From: Zelopaecilomyces penicillatus
Lineage: Eukaryota > Ascomycota > Sordariomycetes > Hypocreales > Pseudodiploosporaceae
Length of the DNA stretch: 64,000 nt
NCBI GenBank assembly: GCA_005765155.1
Contig: VCCP01000004.1
Coordinates: 248,001-312,000 of the forward strand
Reading direction: 5' to 3'
Below the pieces are notes generated by a model. The model worked only from the letters and a program-made list of their open reading frames with translations. It was not told where the DNA came from and made no database searches. How positions within the stretch are numbered: the stretch's first letter is position 1; the number at the start of each line of letters is the position of its first letter. The position numbers and the translations under genes are program-made. Shown here piece by piece: positions 1-10,495 of the stretch.

Positions 1-1264
1 AACAAATGAGCACCAGCAAATACGACTCCATCAAGATATGCATCGCATACACCGCTGCAGGGCATTAACTAAAATATCGCCACCATAGATAACACCTTCT
101 CAACATGTAGATGACTGCCAAACCTGGAACAAACAAAAGACAGGCCATCAATACGCATCCGGCGGTTCAGGCTGAACCATGTGCATACATGCTGTACTCG
201 AGTGGGCCCAACAGATTCCGTCGGGAACACACCAACATCCCAGCCGAGCAAACGATTAATCCTGGTCTAGTTGCCGGATGGACAAATGCAGAAGTTGCTT
301 GTGGACAAGGCTCGTGTCCCTTTGCACGCCATTTGTGACCCACTCGAAAAGATTCCCTGTATCGATTGGAGGTGGCGTCGCCATGGTGAGGTGATGCCTG
401 GCATGCTGGGTAAGGGGAGGAAGTCGATGTTGAGCTTTGATAATTGCCATTACACTCATAATCTACGGAAACAGAGCGATAAGGGGGTTGCAGACCGGGA
501 GCTCTGTCACAAGATACGGCCTGAGAGCGTTCATACATGATTCCATCACGGCTGGAGGCATCAGAACCCAGGTGTGCTCAACAGTCACCTTTATCTCGAA
601 ACCTCAAAGTCGACCTACATTCTTCCTACATTTAAACAAATCCAACAAACAAGCAGATTGCCAGAAACATGTGGTGGCGCAACGCAAGTGCCACACTGTT
701 TTCCTGCACCATGCTGCTGACTTCGCCCCCTCCACATCTTCATCCCATCTTTCCCCGGAAAATGCAGCCTCTCTCCGTACCACCTGATGTTAAGCCTATC
801 ATTCAAGAACGGTTCACCGTCCACACAAACACAAACCCTCCACCCCTAAAAAAGTTCCCTAGCCTTGTCCCGTGCCGTGCCGGCCCAAGCCGGTTTTGGG
901 TATCTAGCCCGTGGAGAATGTGAACCTGGATGGGTTTGAGCCAAGCGAGAGCCGTGTGCTGCATATTAAGTGTCGACGCTACGCTTAGCGAGGAGGTCTA
1001 GAGACCACTGGTTCAAAAAGAGACGGGAGACTTTTGTTCAGCCTCAAGATCTGGTGGCAACCAACTCTTAAGGATGTTTCTACTCGTGGCCTAACGTGGT
1101 TCTAACGTGGACTACTGATGTTGGTGACAGTTTTCGATTTCGATTGCTGGTAGACTCGTACCTCGCAATCCTCCTTGCGCTCTCGAAATCCCAACGCCTT
1201 TCGCTTCACTCTATCGACGGCCAGAATCCATGGATTCCGACATCGTGATGATCACTCCAGCAAG
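1..1264. other. No gene recognised (left edge)
   Basis: Only short overlapping frames are present on both strands, none longer than about 130 codons and none with a recognisable motif, plausible splice pattern or signal peptide. I see no tRNA, rRNA or transposon ends. The part next to 1265 is downstream of the minus-strand DsbA-like gene and probably holds its 3' untranslated region. Confidence 0.5.
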
Positions 1265-2032
1265 TTAAACGAGCGAATCTGCCTCTTTAACTTTAACAAA
1301 CAGCTCCATAAAGTCCATTACGTCTTGCGCACCTCCGAGTTGATGTTCCCCCTGGATGATATACGTTGGAACGCCCTTTCCTTCCGCATGACTTCGATAC
1401 CTGTCCGCCTCTTTCTCGACATCGTCACTACCATCATCAGAGTTGAACATCTGGCCAACCACCGAACGGCCCAAACCGCACCCTGCAGCGATATCTTTCA
1501 GCTCCTCTATACACGAAATATCCCTTTCCTGCTCATGATATGCGCGGAAGAGCTCAGTGACTAGTGACTTCTGTGCTTGCGAAAACTCAGAACGACATAG
1601 ATGCATCAAACGGTGGGCATTGCGAGTGTTTCCGATTTTGCCTCCCCACCTAAAATTGATTCCGACGGACTGCCCTATCCGCTCCATACGTTTGGTCAGT
1701 GCCGCTTTTTGCTCCTCAGTCATGCCAGCGAGCTTAGACTTGGATAGTTCGCTCTTGTCGATGCTCTCAGATGAGTTGTTGTAGTCGAGAAAATAAGGTC
1801 GCCATCTGATGGAGAAAATGTCTGCTTTCCCACCTGGGTACGTCTTTTGGTAAAGTGAGATGGCCTGGTCCAGGTTTTTCATGCTAATATAGCACCACTA
1901 GAAGAAACGGTGAGCCGATGCTAATATTGATGGTGTCTTTGCTTGAGATGAGTCGGCAAAATAGCCAGTTCTGGGCTGAAGACTTACAGTGCAGACAAAG
2001 TCCGACACAACATCGATTGTGATGATAGTCAT
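1265..2032 (-). CDS. DsbA-family (FrnE-like) thiol oxidoreductase
   Basis: This encodes a 225-residue thioredoxin-fold protein of the DsbA/FrnE group, which act as cytosolic thiol-disulfide oxidoreductases or isomerases. Two exons are needed: 2032-1988 (15 codons) and 1897-1265, joined over a 90 nt GTAAGT..TAG intron. The splice falls inside the active site and creates C-T-W-C (residues 14-17) just after the first strand ITIDVVSDFVC; the family norm is C-P-W-C. Later blocks fit the family: a DYNN region near residue 60, GKIGNT..AH in the helical insert, and GVPTYIIQGEHQLGGAQ near the C terminus, where V-P cis-proline and the G-A-Q loop are standard. Length matches the family (about 210-230). 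The large second exon alone would lack the catalytic cysteines. I infer activity from the intact CxxC; no substrate can be named. Confidence 0.85.
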
Positions 2033-3554
2033 GTTTGCTATTACCTATTCAGATGTGTATATTGAAGAAGGCACACCTTGAATTCGAATGTGCGTCGTCT
2101 ACCTGAAGAATGATGTGGAGTGCGGGGTGAGTTGATCTTTTTTGCTGGTTGCCTAAATGCATTGTGTTGTCATGGCACGTACATATGGTTGCGTTTGACC
2201 TAACCCATAACCAAGACCAGGCCTCCACCAGAGCAAAACTCTCATTTTACTAAGAAGTGTGTTGCCAAGCGGTAATCGACACCATCTGGATGGCAGTTAT
2301 TGCATGGTGTCATACCCGAATGTCACTGTATGTGGGAGAAACTGATGCTCGGTTCGTTGGCAATGACTTCTTTTACTATACACTCCAAGGCCTGGGCGTC
2401 TGTAAAATGCCAATAACCTGCATGGATGATTTCCAGACGTCGTTCCGATGGTTTATAAAAGGCGAGTGCCGGAAAGAGGATCAAGACAACGAACCCCCAC
2501 ACAGGACGTTGTCTGTCATTACATAGGCTGGTTTCGTAGTGGCAGAAGCAACTTTTGCTAGCGTTCTCTCCCTTTAAATCTGCAACTACTACGAGTCAGA
2601 TCAGCAGTTGTCGGAATGCAGAGTTAAAGACAATAACTAAAAATCTGGTGGACCCACTTACTAGGAGCGGCTTGAGACTGATCTTACTCGGATACGGTAG
2701 CGTTCACTTGGGAGGCTTGAAAGGTTTGATATCGAGGCGAAGAATGAAGGTCCAGCAAAGGTGATAGAAAGTTATCGAGAAGCGAGAGAGGCTTGAGATG
2801 CTTGCACTTACGACATGTAAATTATCATGCTTCCAGGTGGTGGCTTTTGACACCTGACATGGTTGACGAACATCAACGAACCATCTTCAAAAAGATCCAG
2901 CCGTGAAGATTAACACAGCGCTTGATAAAACAGGTGCGAGGGCAATATGGTGAAATTAGAGACGTCATCTTGTGGTGCAGCGCGTGAACTGCATGGAACT
3001 GTTGCCATGTCCAAAATTCCCCATGCCAAACAAGAATGGCTAGATTTTTTATTTTCCTTGGGAGTGTTCTATTGTTGGAGTCGAAGATAGCGATAACCAA
3101 GCAACACGTGTGAGCTGGAACTGGCCGACAATTGCCGTGGCAGTGCTGCGAGTGCAAACTGGCCAACAGTTGGGTCATGAGTCTGGCCAATGCCGAGCTC
3201 TAGATCTTCTCCCCCTACCCTAAACTTTGACTTGATTATTCACAAACGACAAGAGAATTACAGTACGAGGCAGTTGTTTGGAAACATGTAACCCTTCCTC
3301 TCCACTGAGGTGAACCACACGTACGGAGGAACCAAACCAACGATGCTGTCAGATGCATTGGATTGGCGGTGCTACATATCTCAAATAAAAGTATGCAAAG
3401 TATTGTCCTTCTCTCCTGGAACAGCGTGAGTTGCCAAGAGCATTACAAAGTAGGGTGAATCGTGTCTTCTGGAGTTCGTTACAATATGCGTATTACTGGG
3501 CCAGCTAGAAATGAACCAGACATTTCGTCGCTGATGTTTACGGATCGCGTCACA
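2033..3554. other. Intergenic, nothing recognised
   Basis: Short unconvincing frames only (for example 2257-2526 on plus and 2873-3190 on minus). They show no domain motif, no signal peptide and no splice-linked continuation. The region next to 2032 probably includes the promoter of the DsbA-like gene. Confidence 0.4.
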
Positions 3555-3968
3555 TCACACAAACTTACCACTTCGAACACAGTTATGGGGACACCGAAAA
3601 TGGCATTTGGGGGTTTTGCACCAGCATATGTGGTTACCCCTAAACTTGCTATTCCGCGCCCGCGCTCTTCTTGCATCCTCTTCAAGAAAGACAAGCCTGG
3701 CGTCCGCCTCCCTCTGCAGCTCTGCCACTATAAAGTCATCAGCCATCTATAAACACTTCTGTGCAAAATAAGAAAAAACTGATATGTCTGAAAAACTGAT
3801 GGACTTACTGGCAGAGAGAGGCTCGATTTCCACGCCAGACATATCTGGCAGCGGCGGGGGGGTTGGTGGTAGTGGTGGTGGTGGCGGAGGCGGCGGCAGA
3901 GATGAGAGATCAACATGCGTTGTGACCCCGAAGATAATGGCAAACTCTTCAGTCGTTTGTTCAGACAT
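3555..3968 (-). CDS. Small polyproline/cysteine protein, member of a local gene family
   Basis: Function is unknown. A 108-residue product results from joining 3968-3809 and 3721-3555 over a GTAAGT..GGCAG intron whose phase closes. It starts with a segment containing FGVTTHVDLSSL, followed by a polyproline run ending PPPLPDM, then an amphipathic segment LQREADARLVFLEEDARR and a short tail with five cysteines. The prolines are encoded by a GGN-rich tract at about 3848-3896. The same order (FG..T.VDLS.L, prolines, intron with GTAAGTC, charged LxxEAxxxLxxLEExAR helix) recurs in damaged copies at 4.5, 4.9, 8.2 and 9.3-9.8 kb. This is the least damaged copy, but I cannot say it is expressed. An alternative reading is another relic. 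Confidence 0.4.
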
Positions 3969-3974
3969 TGTATA

Positions 3975-3989
3975 TGTGTGTGTGTGTGT
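3975..3989. repeat. (TG)n microsatellite
   Basis: A run of TG dinucleotides just upstream of the start of the minus-strand small gene at 3968, so it would lie in its 5' region. Confidence 0.7.
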
Positions 3990-4470
3990 ATGTGATTGAA
4001 GAATAGCGATGGTGCCACGATGTCAGAATTGTGGCATATTCGGTTCCATCCAGCCTGATATCTCCATGGTGGCTGTGACAGCTGTCAGAACGGCAAGAGC
4101 CACTCAACGACTTCCATCTACAATTCTTTCACAGCTGTAACCAAAAAAACTCCATTGTATCGTCAGAAACTGTCCAGCGAGCCCTCAAGGAGCCACGTGA
4201 TAGACACACACAATGTCCAGTTGGAATCATGCTAGTCGCACACAAGACTGCTTTGTTATTCGCCATCTCAAAACATGGTTAGCATGGCTTGCCGAAACCA
4301 TCGCCTTAACCCATAGACATGCTCTCAAGACTTGATCTGCATTTATTTCTATGCTCTTGTACAGTTTGTACAATTACATGCAGTTGGTCGGTAAGATGAG
4401 GATATAAATTCACGTTGACTATGGTGTTTTTGCTAATGTAGAACCAGGGGTTAAGCATTAATCTCCGTAC

Positions 4471-4770
4471 ATGGCTGAGAAGGAATTGTTCAAAGTGAAC
4501 ACCAGTAAGTCCAGTTGCCTAATTTACTCTTTGCAACTGCTCGCAGAAATTCCTGCAACATTCAATGGATGCTCAACTGACGCTTGTGTAGGAGTGGCCT
4601 TCACGAAGAAGCAGCGGCGACGCTCGCCATCCTCGAGGATGAGACAAGAAGGATTCGCCTTGGACACTTAGTTTCCCTCAAATGCATGCTTGTCGACTGG
4701 TCGATATCGACCAAAGACATGTATGCTGGTACCATGAAGTCAGACATGCGATGTGCTGGAATGAAGACTG
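4471..4770 (+). pseudogene. Damaged copy of the local small gene family (copy B)
   Basis: An exon-1-like piece (MAEKELFKVNT, 4471-4504) is followed by a GTAAGTCC donor, as in the other copies. The downstream homologous segment LHEEAAATLAILEDETRR..GHLV then WSISTKDMYAGT lies in a frame that no visible acceptor restores: the CGCAG acceptor near 4546 leads into a different frame ending at 4671. The next copy begins immediately after, so 4471-5163 may once have been a tandem duplication or a two-repeat gene. I call it a probable pseudogene. A missed intron is the alternative. Confidence 0.4.
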
Positions 4771-5163
4771 AATATCCCGCCGCCGCCGCCGTACGTCGCT
4801 GAGCCGGAGGTGTTCACCGAGAACACCAGTAAGTCCATCACTCTTGTCCTTTGTGCCTTTCTTGCATTTAACATATCCCCAACTCACATTTATATAGTCC
4901 CAACCCTGCAAGAAGAAGCTGCAGAGAAGCTCGCCATCCTCGAGGAGGCAGCGAGGAAGAATAGGTTTGGCCATCTGGTGGCCCACTTACCATATTCCGG
5001 TGTGCATTGGTCGATCTCGACCAGGGACATGTACGCGGGTACATGTTTGGTCCCAGACATGGGGTGCCCTTGTATCAAATGTACTGGGAAGTACAAGATC
5101 GGGCGTCATTACCAGACGCTCGATCATCTCGTATGTTATATTCTATTATCTCTTTCTATTTGA
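4771..5163 (+). pseudogene. Second tandem copy of the local small gene family (copy C)
   Basis: The exon-1-like part codes for a short proline run and then VFTENT, with a GTAAGT donor at 4829. Splicing to 4898 continues in phase into PTLQEEAAEKLAILEEAARK, GHLVAHLPYS, HWSISTRDMYAGT and a cysteine pair region GCPCIKC, with a stop at 5163. The splice works, but no ATG is found in the exon-1 frame before an upstream stop, so either an earlier exon is missing from my model or the gene is 5'-truncated. About half the residues match copy B by eye. Function is unknown. Confidence 0.4.
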
Positions 5164-6228
5164 TGTCAGGCTAATGATGTGAGTAAAGAAATGGGAGAGA
5201 AAGGAGAAGAGGAAGAGGGAGGAGCCAGAGGGGCCCTCCCCCGATTATTTCACCCACAACGACGGTGGTGACTTTGTCTCTCAGCGAGGCGGCAGTTGTG
5301 CCTCTATAAGAGGTAGCAGACTCCGAAGCGGAGCTGGCCATTGCTGGTTATTCTGCTACTTCGCATGTCAGTCCAAAACTGAAGGGTGCGGGCTGCGTTG
5401 AAATGCCCGCAAGCGATGGCCGAATTGAATGTCATGAGCGACGGGAAGTTTGATCGACATGAAGCTGCTTGATTTGGGATTTGTAACGGCATTGACCAAG
5501 TTGGCCATAACAAGTTGGTATTGTAAAGAAAGAATCGGCGATGTGCATTTCTGAGATTGACAGATTGTGATGTTAAACAGATTTTGTCTGTTACACCTAT
5601 CAGCACATGCAGCCGTGGTAACTTAACCGTGGGACACAGCAAATAGAGCCATGGGATTATGCAGTGTTCCGGTGCAAACAATATCAAGCGGCATTCCGTA
5701 TGTGTAACAACCCGTCAAGCAAAGCGGCGAGCAGCATCGTGATACGTCACCAGCAGCAAAGCGGCCTGTGTACATCATGTCAGTTTATTTTGATGTAAAG
5801 TGTATGGTACAGCATGGCCCAGGCCCAGGGAATCGTCTGTTTGCGTGGTCGTTAGCCGACACCCAGGTTACAGCTGTCGGTGCAACCCTCACAGCAGACA
5901 ACTGCCCACAAACAATTTGAGATTATAAATTTCTGGCTTTTCTACTCTTTTCCAACATTCTCTTCATTCAGGGCTACGCATCATTCTTTGTCTTCAGAAC
6001 AGATGTTCGACTCGCCGCCGTCTCGCAGGGCTTGGTTCTCAACTGCACCCACCGTCCATTGAGCTCGTAAGTTGATGCACTTTACTTCCCATTGTCCTTG
6101 CTACCTGGAAGGTGCCTGGTATCTTGCTTTATTCTGCCGTTTAGGAATAGTTGTTGGGGGTATGTCTTTCCAACTCCCTCTTCTTGGACTCATGAACTGA
6201 CGAGGATTTTGTGTCAGCGCATGTCCCC
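5164..6228. other. Intergenic, possible 5' leader of the gene at 6229
   Basis: No convincing coding region. A 127-codon minus-strand frame at 5304-5687 has no family features. Between 6067 and 6212 there are plausible splice signals (GTAAGT near 6067, TTTAG near 6145, GTATGT near 6161, GTGTCAG near 6216), suggesting one or two introns in the untranslated leader of the next gene. Confidence 0.35.
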
Positions 6229-6887
6229 ATGAATAGTGCTATTCTGGGAGCGTACCGGCCACTCTTTGATGATGGAATCAAAGCCAGTCAGTCCGCCAAC
6301 ATCAGTCTCAATCAGTGGCTTATGATGAACGGGGGAACTTGTCTGGAGAGATACATCCGTTCACTCTGGACAGCCCGAAGAGAGCATAGGCTCAGCCGCG
6401 CCGACGTTCAGGAACTGTTTGGCACTGACAACTTCTCCAAGCAGAGATATTGCGAATCTCGCCATTCGTCAAGCCCAGCAAGAGATTTGGACTTCCTCAT
6501 TGGCTTGATGTGCGAGACGGTCGACGAGCTTGTGGATCACCTTTTCGGTGAGGGCGACCAACGTGTTTTGGTTGGAATTTCGCTGGATTTACGTCTGGCC
6601 TTTAATGGCATTGAGACGCCGCATCGTCGTCAACACGGGTTGAGTATCCCTCGGAAAGAGCGTGGTGCCGCTTCCGTTGAATATGACAAGTTGGTCGCTC
6701 AACGGCGAATGAAAGCCGCAATCGAATGGAAATGTCCTCCAGAGAGATACGATTTAACTGTAAGTGCCATACGAAAGCTTTTTGTTGCGTTTTGCTAACA
6801 TTTCGTTTTTAGTTATGGACAGAACGCCTGGCCATGTTGACGGCTATGATACAGACTTTTTCATCTAACAGAAACAACATTCTATAA
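6229..6887 (+). CDS. Hypothetical protein, two exons
   Basis: I do not recognise this family. The first in-frame ATG after a GTGTCAG acceptor is at 6229. Exon 6229-6759 joins exon 6813-6887 across a 53 nt GTAAGT..TTTTTAG intron, giving 201 residues. The product looks soluble and helical: no signal peptide or membrane segment, with a charged stretch around RREHRLSRADVQELFG and an acidic segment LMCETVDELVDHLFGEGD. Sustained open frame, a clean splice and balanced codon use argue it is real. The GTG at 6211 that extends the frame is an unlikely start. It may begin further upstream through the possible leader introns. Confidence 0.5.
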
Positions 6888-7504
6888 ATAAGTACAGAGG
6901 GCAAATAAGTTTATTTCTCAACCACCTAGCCAGTTTTTTCATCCATCTAGCCCAGTATCTTTGGGCATGGCTTGCGGGCAAGCCTCAATTCCTTCACCTT
7001 TACCAATCAATTCCGGTCCCCAACACCTCCATGCGAGCCAATCTTCAATCGTCCTATCCAGGAATGGCATTGCATCTTTCCAAATGAAAACCAACATTTA
7101 TACCCCAATTATTAGCGAAAAATCTAGTTCAGTGGCGATTTATATATCATCTCGTCTTTCAGTGAGTTTTGTGCATTCCGGTCTTGATTCCGTTCGAAGA
7201 CTAAACATGAACAGGTGCGAACATAGTCATGCATCGTTTGACGCAGAGACCCCTTTCGAAGGCGTACGTGTGCCATGGCAACGTACCGCTATTCGGGCTT
7301 TTTATGAACAACAAGCTTCAAATGTACGAGGTCAACGAGGCATTTCAACTTCATGATTTACAAACAAGTGATGGAGAAGTACAAAGTACTGAACCAGTTG
7401 CCATTTTACTACTTCGTCTTTGAGATCATGCAAGACGAGCAATCACAACATATGTTTGGGAAAGACTGCCACATGTTGGGCTCGGTATGCAGTACTAGTA
7501 GTGT

Positions 7505-8197
7505 ATGCACTGCATGCGATCGATCGACCACGGCCAACAACAAAGCGGCGATGAAGGGTCGGGTAAAAAACCTGACGAAATGACTACAGTGTGGTGTCTT
7601 TTCGGCGACGCCAAATCAACTCAGTGCCAGCAGAGCAATGATCGAAACAGTACGTCTGCTGCTCTGATGATGGACAATGCCCAGGAGTTGAGCAACATGC
7701 TCAACTACATTTCTACGCTCTTTAACATGCGCATCACTGATGACGATGGGGATTTTAACGACGATTCCACTTTGTTATTTGCTGACCCCCCCCTTGGCCC
7801 AACGCCTAGCAGGCGTGTCTCTGGAGCTTCGGTTGGCATTCGACTCCGTTGTATGCTCAGTTTGAATAGCAAAATAAGTCATCGCAAAAGTGGTTGTCTA
7901 TTCCATTGCAGATCCATCGTTTGTCATGGTGCTCAAGGTGATTGTCGAAGTGTTATTTGTGTAAACCAACTGCAGGAGCATCTCTCTTCCGATACACTGG
8001 AAGATTTGCTTGAACCATCCTTTGCGTCTCACATCAAACGCAACCCCGACGACTTACGCTACTGCCCAACCCCAGACTATCACTTCCAAGAGGCGTTACC
8101 AAAACAGCATGATTGCCATCTTGGTACATGGGGAACGGCTGATATGTTTCAACCCCCTGGGGGCATTCATTACACCGGGCCACTCAATGGGTTCTAG
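7505..8197 (+). pseudogene. Relic of an RBR (RING-between-RING) ubiquitin ligase
   Basis: The last third of this 230-codon frame reads LQEHLSSDTLEDLLEPSF then RNPDDLRYCPTPD (about 7971-8080). This closely resembles the linker and first IBR cysteine pair of fungal RBR E3 ligases, where CPTPDC is near invariant. Here the second cysteine is Tyr, the later zinc ligands are missing, and the frame stops soon after. The preceding part has scattered cysteines but no intact RING1. I read it as a truncated, decaying fragment of a larger RBR gene. The first 140 codons may not be related. The match is from memory of the family consensus. Confidence 0.4.
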
Positions 8198-8217
8198 CTA
8201 TCTACACTCAATTCAAA

Positions 8218-8421
8218 ATGTCTGCAGAAGCATCTCCCAGTCTTGTGTTTGGGGCAGCTACGGTTGTCGATTTGTCTACTCTCACCCCCGTTGTGACACC
8301 CTGCTATAATGCCAGACATACCTCGAGGAAACTGCAGTGTCACGAAGATATGAGCAACAGGCAGCGGCAGCATTCTCGCGCCAGCCACGTCTGTCGGGTG
8401 GTTGAGCATCAAGCCTCATGA
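8218..8421 (+). pseudogene. N-terminal fragment of the local small gene family (copy E)
   Basis: It begins MSAEASPSLVFGAATVVDLS, matching the start of the 3968 minus-strand copy (FG..T.VDLS.L) without the following proline run. The remainder matches nothing obvious, and the frame ends at 8421. It sits 20 bp after the RBR relic. Probably a truncated copy. Confidence 0.35.
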
Positions 8422-9309
8422 CAAGACTTGATAAGTTGACCAATTTATAAGTGAGATACACCGCAAACCGATCGCATTTGATCAATCGATCGAGCCTGAT
8501 TAGGTAGTCCAGTTACCCATTCGGTAGAAGATGGAACTAGCTTGAAGTCAACTTCTTACTCACATCCTGCTTAGCCATTGAGACGGAGACATCCCGTCAC
8601 GTTGTACGATGCAATGGCTGCAACGTGTATGCGAACGCACCCATTTAAACATCTACACCAGAAGCAAGAAGTGGTGGGTTATCTTGCTGGGTCGTCCACT
8701 AGCTTTTCAGATATTCTATTTCATATATTGTGATTACATCAATCAAATTCAAAATACCTCTTGCGAAAACGCGCATCCGACTCTTACAGCACGAGAATGC
8801 TCCAAAGGAAAGGGCCATTGATGTCAACGGGCTCCGAGTTCTAGATGGTTTGGGCCTCCATAACGACCACTCACGTCTTCTTTTCTGTCTGCTACATCGA
8901 ACAGCTTGGTGTGTATGGCACAATCCATCTTCAATATTCCTTTATCGGCTGGTCAAATTTTACCGGGAGATATATCAGGAAAAAACTGTATATTTTTATA
9001 AATCTCTCTATCCCATGCACCGCAATCGGCGTCGCATTTTACTTGCAACCTCACAACTTTGCCAAAACCGTCCACAATTCGAGATTGAGGGCATCTTAGT
9101 GAGCCTGCGTCACTTGATTTGTCAAGCAGCCATACAAATAACAAGCAAAGACGACTTGCAATTCAACAAGAGGCAACGCTGGCTTCCACGCCGGAAGACT
9201 GGAGGCAGGGAGCATACAATACACTGCGCAGCCTAATACATGACTCAAAGTACACATGACTCAAAGTGTTACACTTTCGGCATAACCATAATGATTCAAA
9301 ATCCGGCGG
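8422..9309. other. No gene recognised
   Basis: A 168-codon plus frame (8730-9236) has no recognisable motif or splice-linked continuation and is probably spurious. It lies between two damaged family copies. Confidence 0.35.
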
Positions 9310-9780
9310 CACAACCTGCGTAACCCCAGCCGCCGCCACCACTGCCAGATATGGCCAGTGTTGCGTCAAAAACAGCAAAACTGTACATGTACTTAATTAA
9401 TTTTGCAGGATCCTTATTACAGCATATACTCAACCTAAAAACTAGCGGAAAACTTGAGCCCATCCCAAGTAGTAAGTCTACCAGCTTTTCGTGCAGATAG
9501 GTGTATGGGACTAAAGGTTTTACAGTGGCAACATGCAGGAAGTGGCCGATGAGAAGTTTGTCCTCCTCGAGGGGGATGCCAGGAAATATTAGTTCGGCTA
9601 CTTAGTGGCCCATTTACAATACTCCCGTGTGGATTGGTCGATCATGATCACAGACATGTACGATATAAAGTGTCTGGTTTCAAATATAGGCTGTGCTGGT
9701 GTTATAATTAGTAGAAGGACAAGATTGGGCGGCATTATCGGATCCCCGCTTATATTGTATGTATTATTATCTACTACGTC
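9310..9780 (+). pseudogene. Pseudogene copy of the local small gene family (copy D)
   Basis: A proline-rich segment ending PPPPLPDMASV (about 9330-9360) matches the exon-1 end of the 3968 copy. A GTAAGT donor follows at 9472, then an exon-2-like stretch EVADEKFVLLEGDARKY interrupted by an in-frame TAG at 9590-9592. It continues in the same frame as FGYLVAHLQYSRVDWSI..TDMYD. The internal stop in an otherwise aligned segment marks it as a pseudogene. Confidence 0.55.
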
Positions 9781-10495
9781 CTAGAAGACCGGCTGATGAT
9801 ATTGGCAAGGGAGTGGGAATTGCTTGAATGAGCATTGGGACTTATTATTTTGTATAATACTTCAACTTACATGTAGGCGATACATTTAGCATATAACAAT
9901 ACAACAATACCAGCAATGCCCAGCTATCGCAGCAATAATGGGCCGACATTCTGCAACGCGGTCGACGGCGACCCCCGCGTCCGGACTAGAGATGCCCGTT
10001 GACCAGCGACTCGTCCAATGGTAATGCCAGAGTTCTTTCATCTGTGTCATAGCCTTGCCTTGAAATGGTCAGATCATCAATTGCCGATCCACACAAACGC
10101 ATGCACCGACCCCGGCCGTTCTGCGGGGTGGTGGCCTCGTCGCATTTCACCAATCGGCATCCGCTATCCAGTCGGGTGTTGGGATTTTGCAGGAACCACT
10201 TCCGCCAGAAAACAGGGGCCGTTCATGGTTGGTTGCCCCAGTCATTTTGGACCTTTTACGTACGAGCAGGCAATGTCTGGCGAAGTGTTTACGTTGCTCG
10301 GGGTCTGTGTGGAGCGAAATGCATAGACCTCCGGGGGGGGGGGGGGGGGGTTAAAGGATGCAGAGTTACATTGAAAAAAGTATGAAAACCTCTGGCTATC
10401 CACTTTGGAGGGTTTGTTTCTGTTTACGACAAAACGGTTGACTTTCACAGCTTCATAAGCATTGAGTTAGGTGACGACTTGTCTAGCACAACACA
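9781..10495. other. Intergenic / promoter side of the MFS gene
   Basis: Two overlapping frames of about 100 codons have no features. The stretch contains an 18-base G run and leads to the sugar porter start. Confidence 0.4.
10333..10350. repeat. Homopolymer run of 18 G
   Basis: An uninterrupted run of 18 guanines about 145 bp upstream of the MFS transporter start. Such runs are unstable and hard to sequence, so the exact length is uncertain. It could form a G-quadruplex. Confidence 0.8.

Noticed and set aside
5304..5687. 127-codon minus-strand frame
   Set aside because: No motif, no plausible start context and irregular composition; probably a chance frame.
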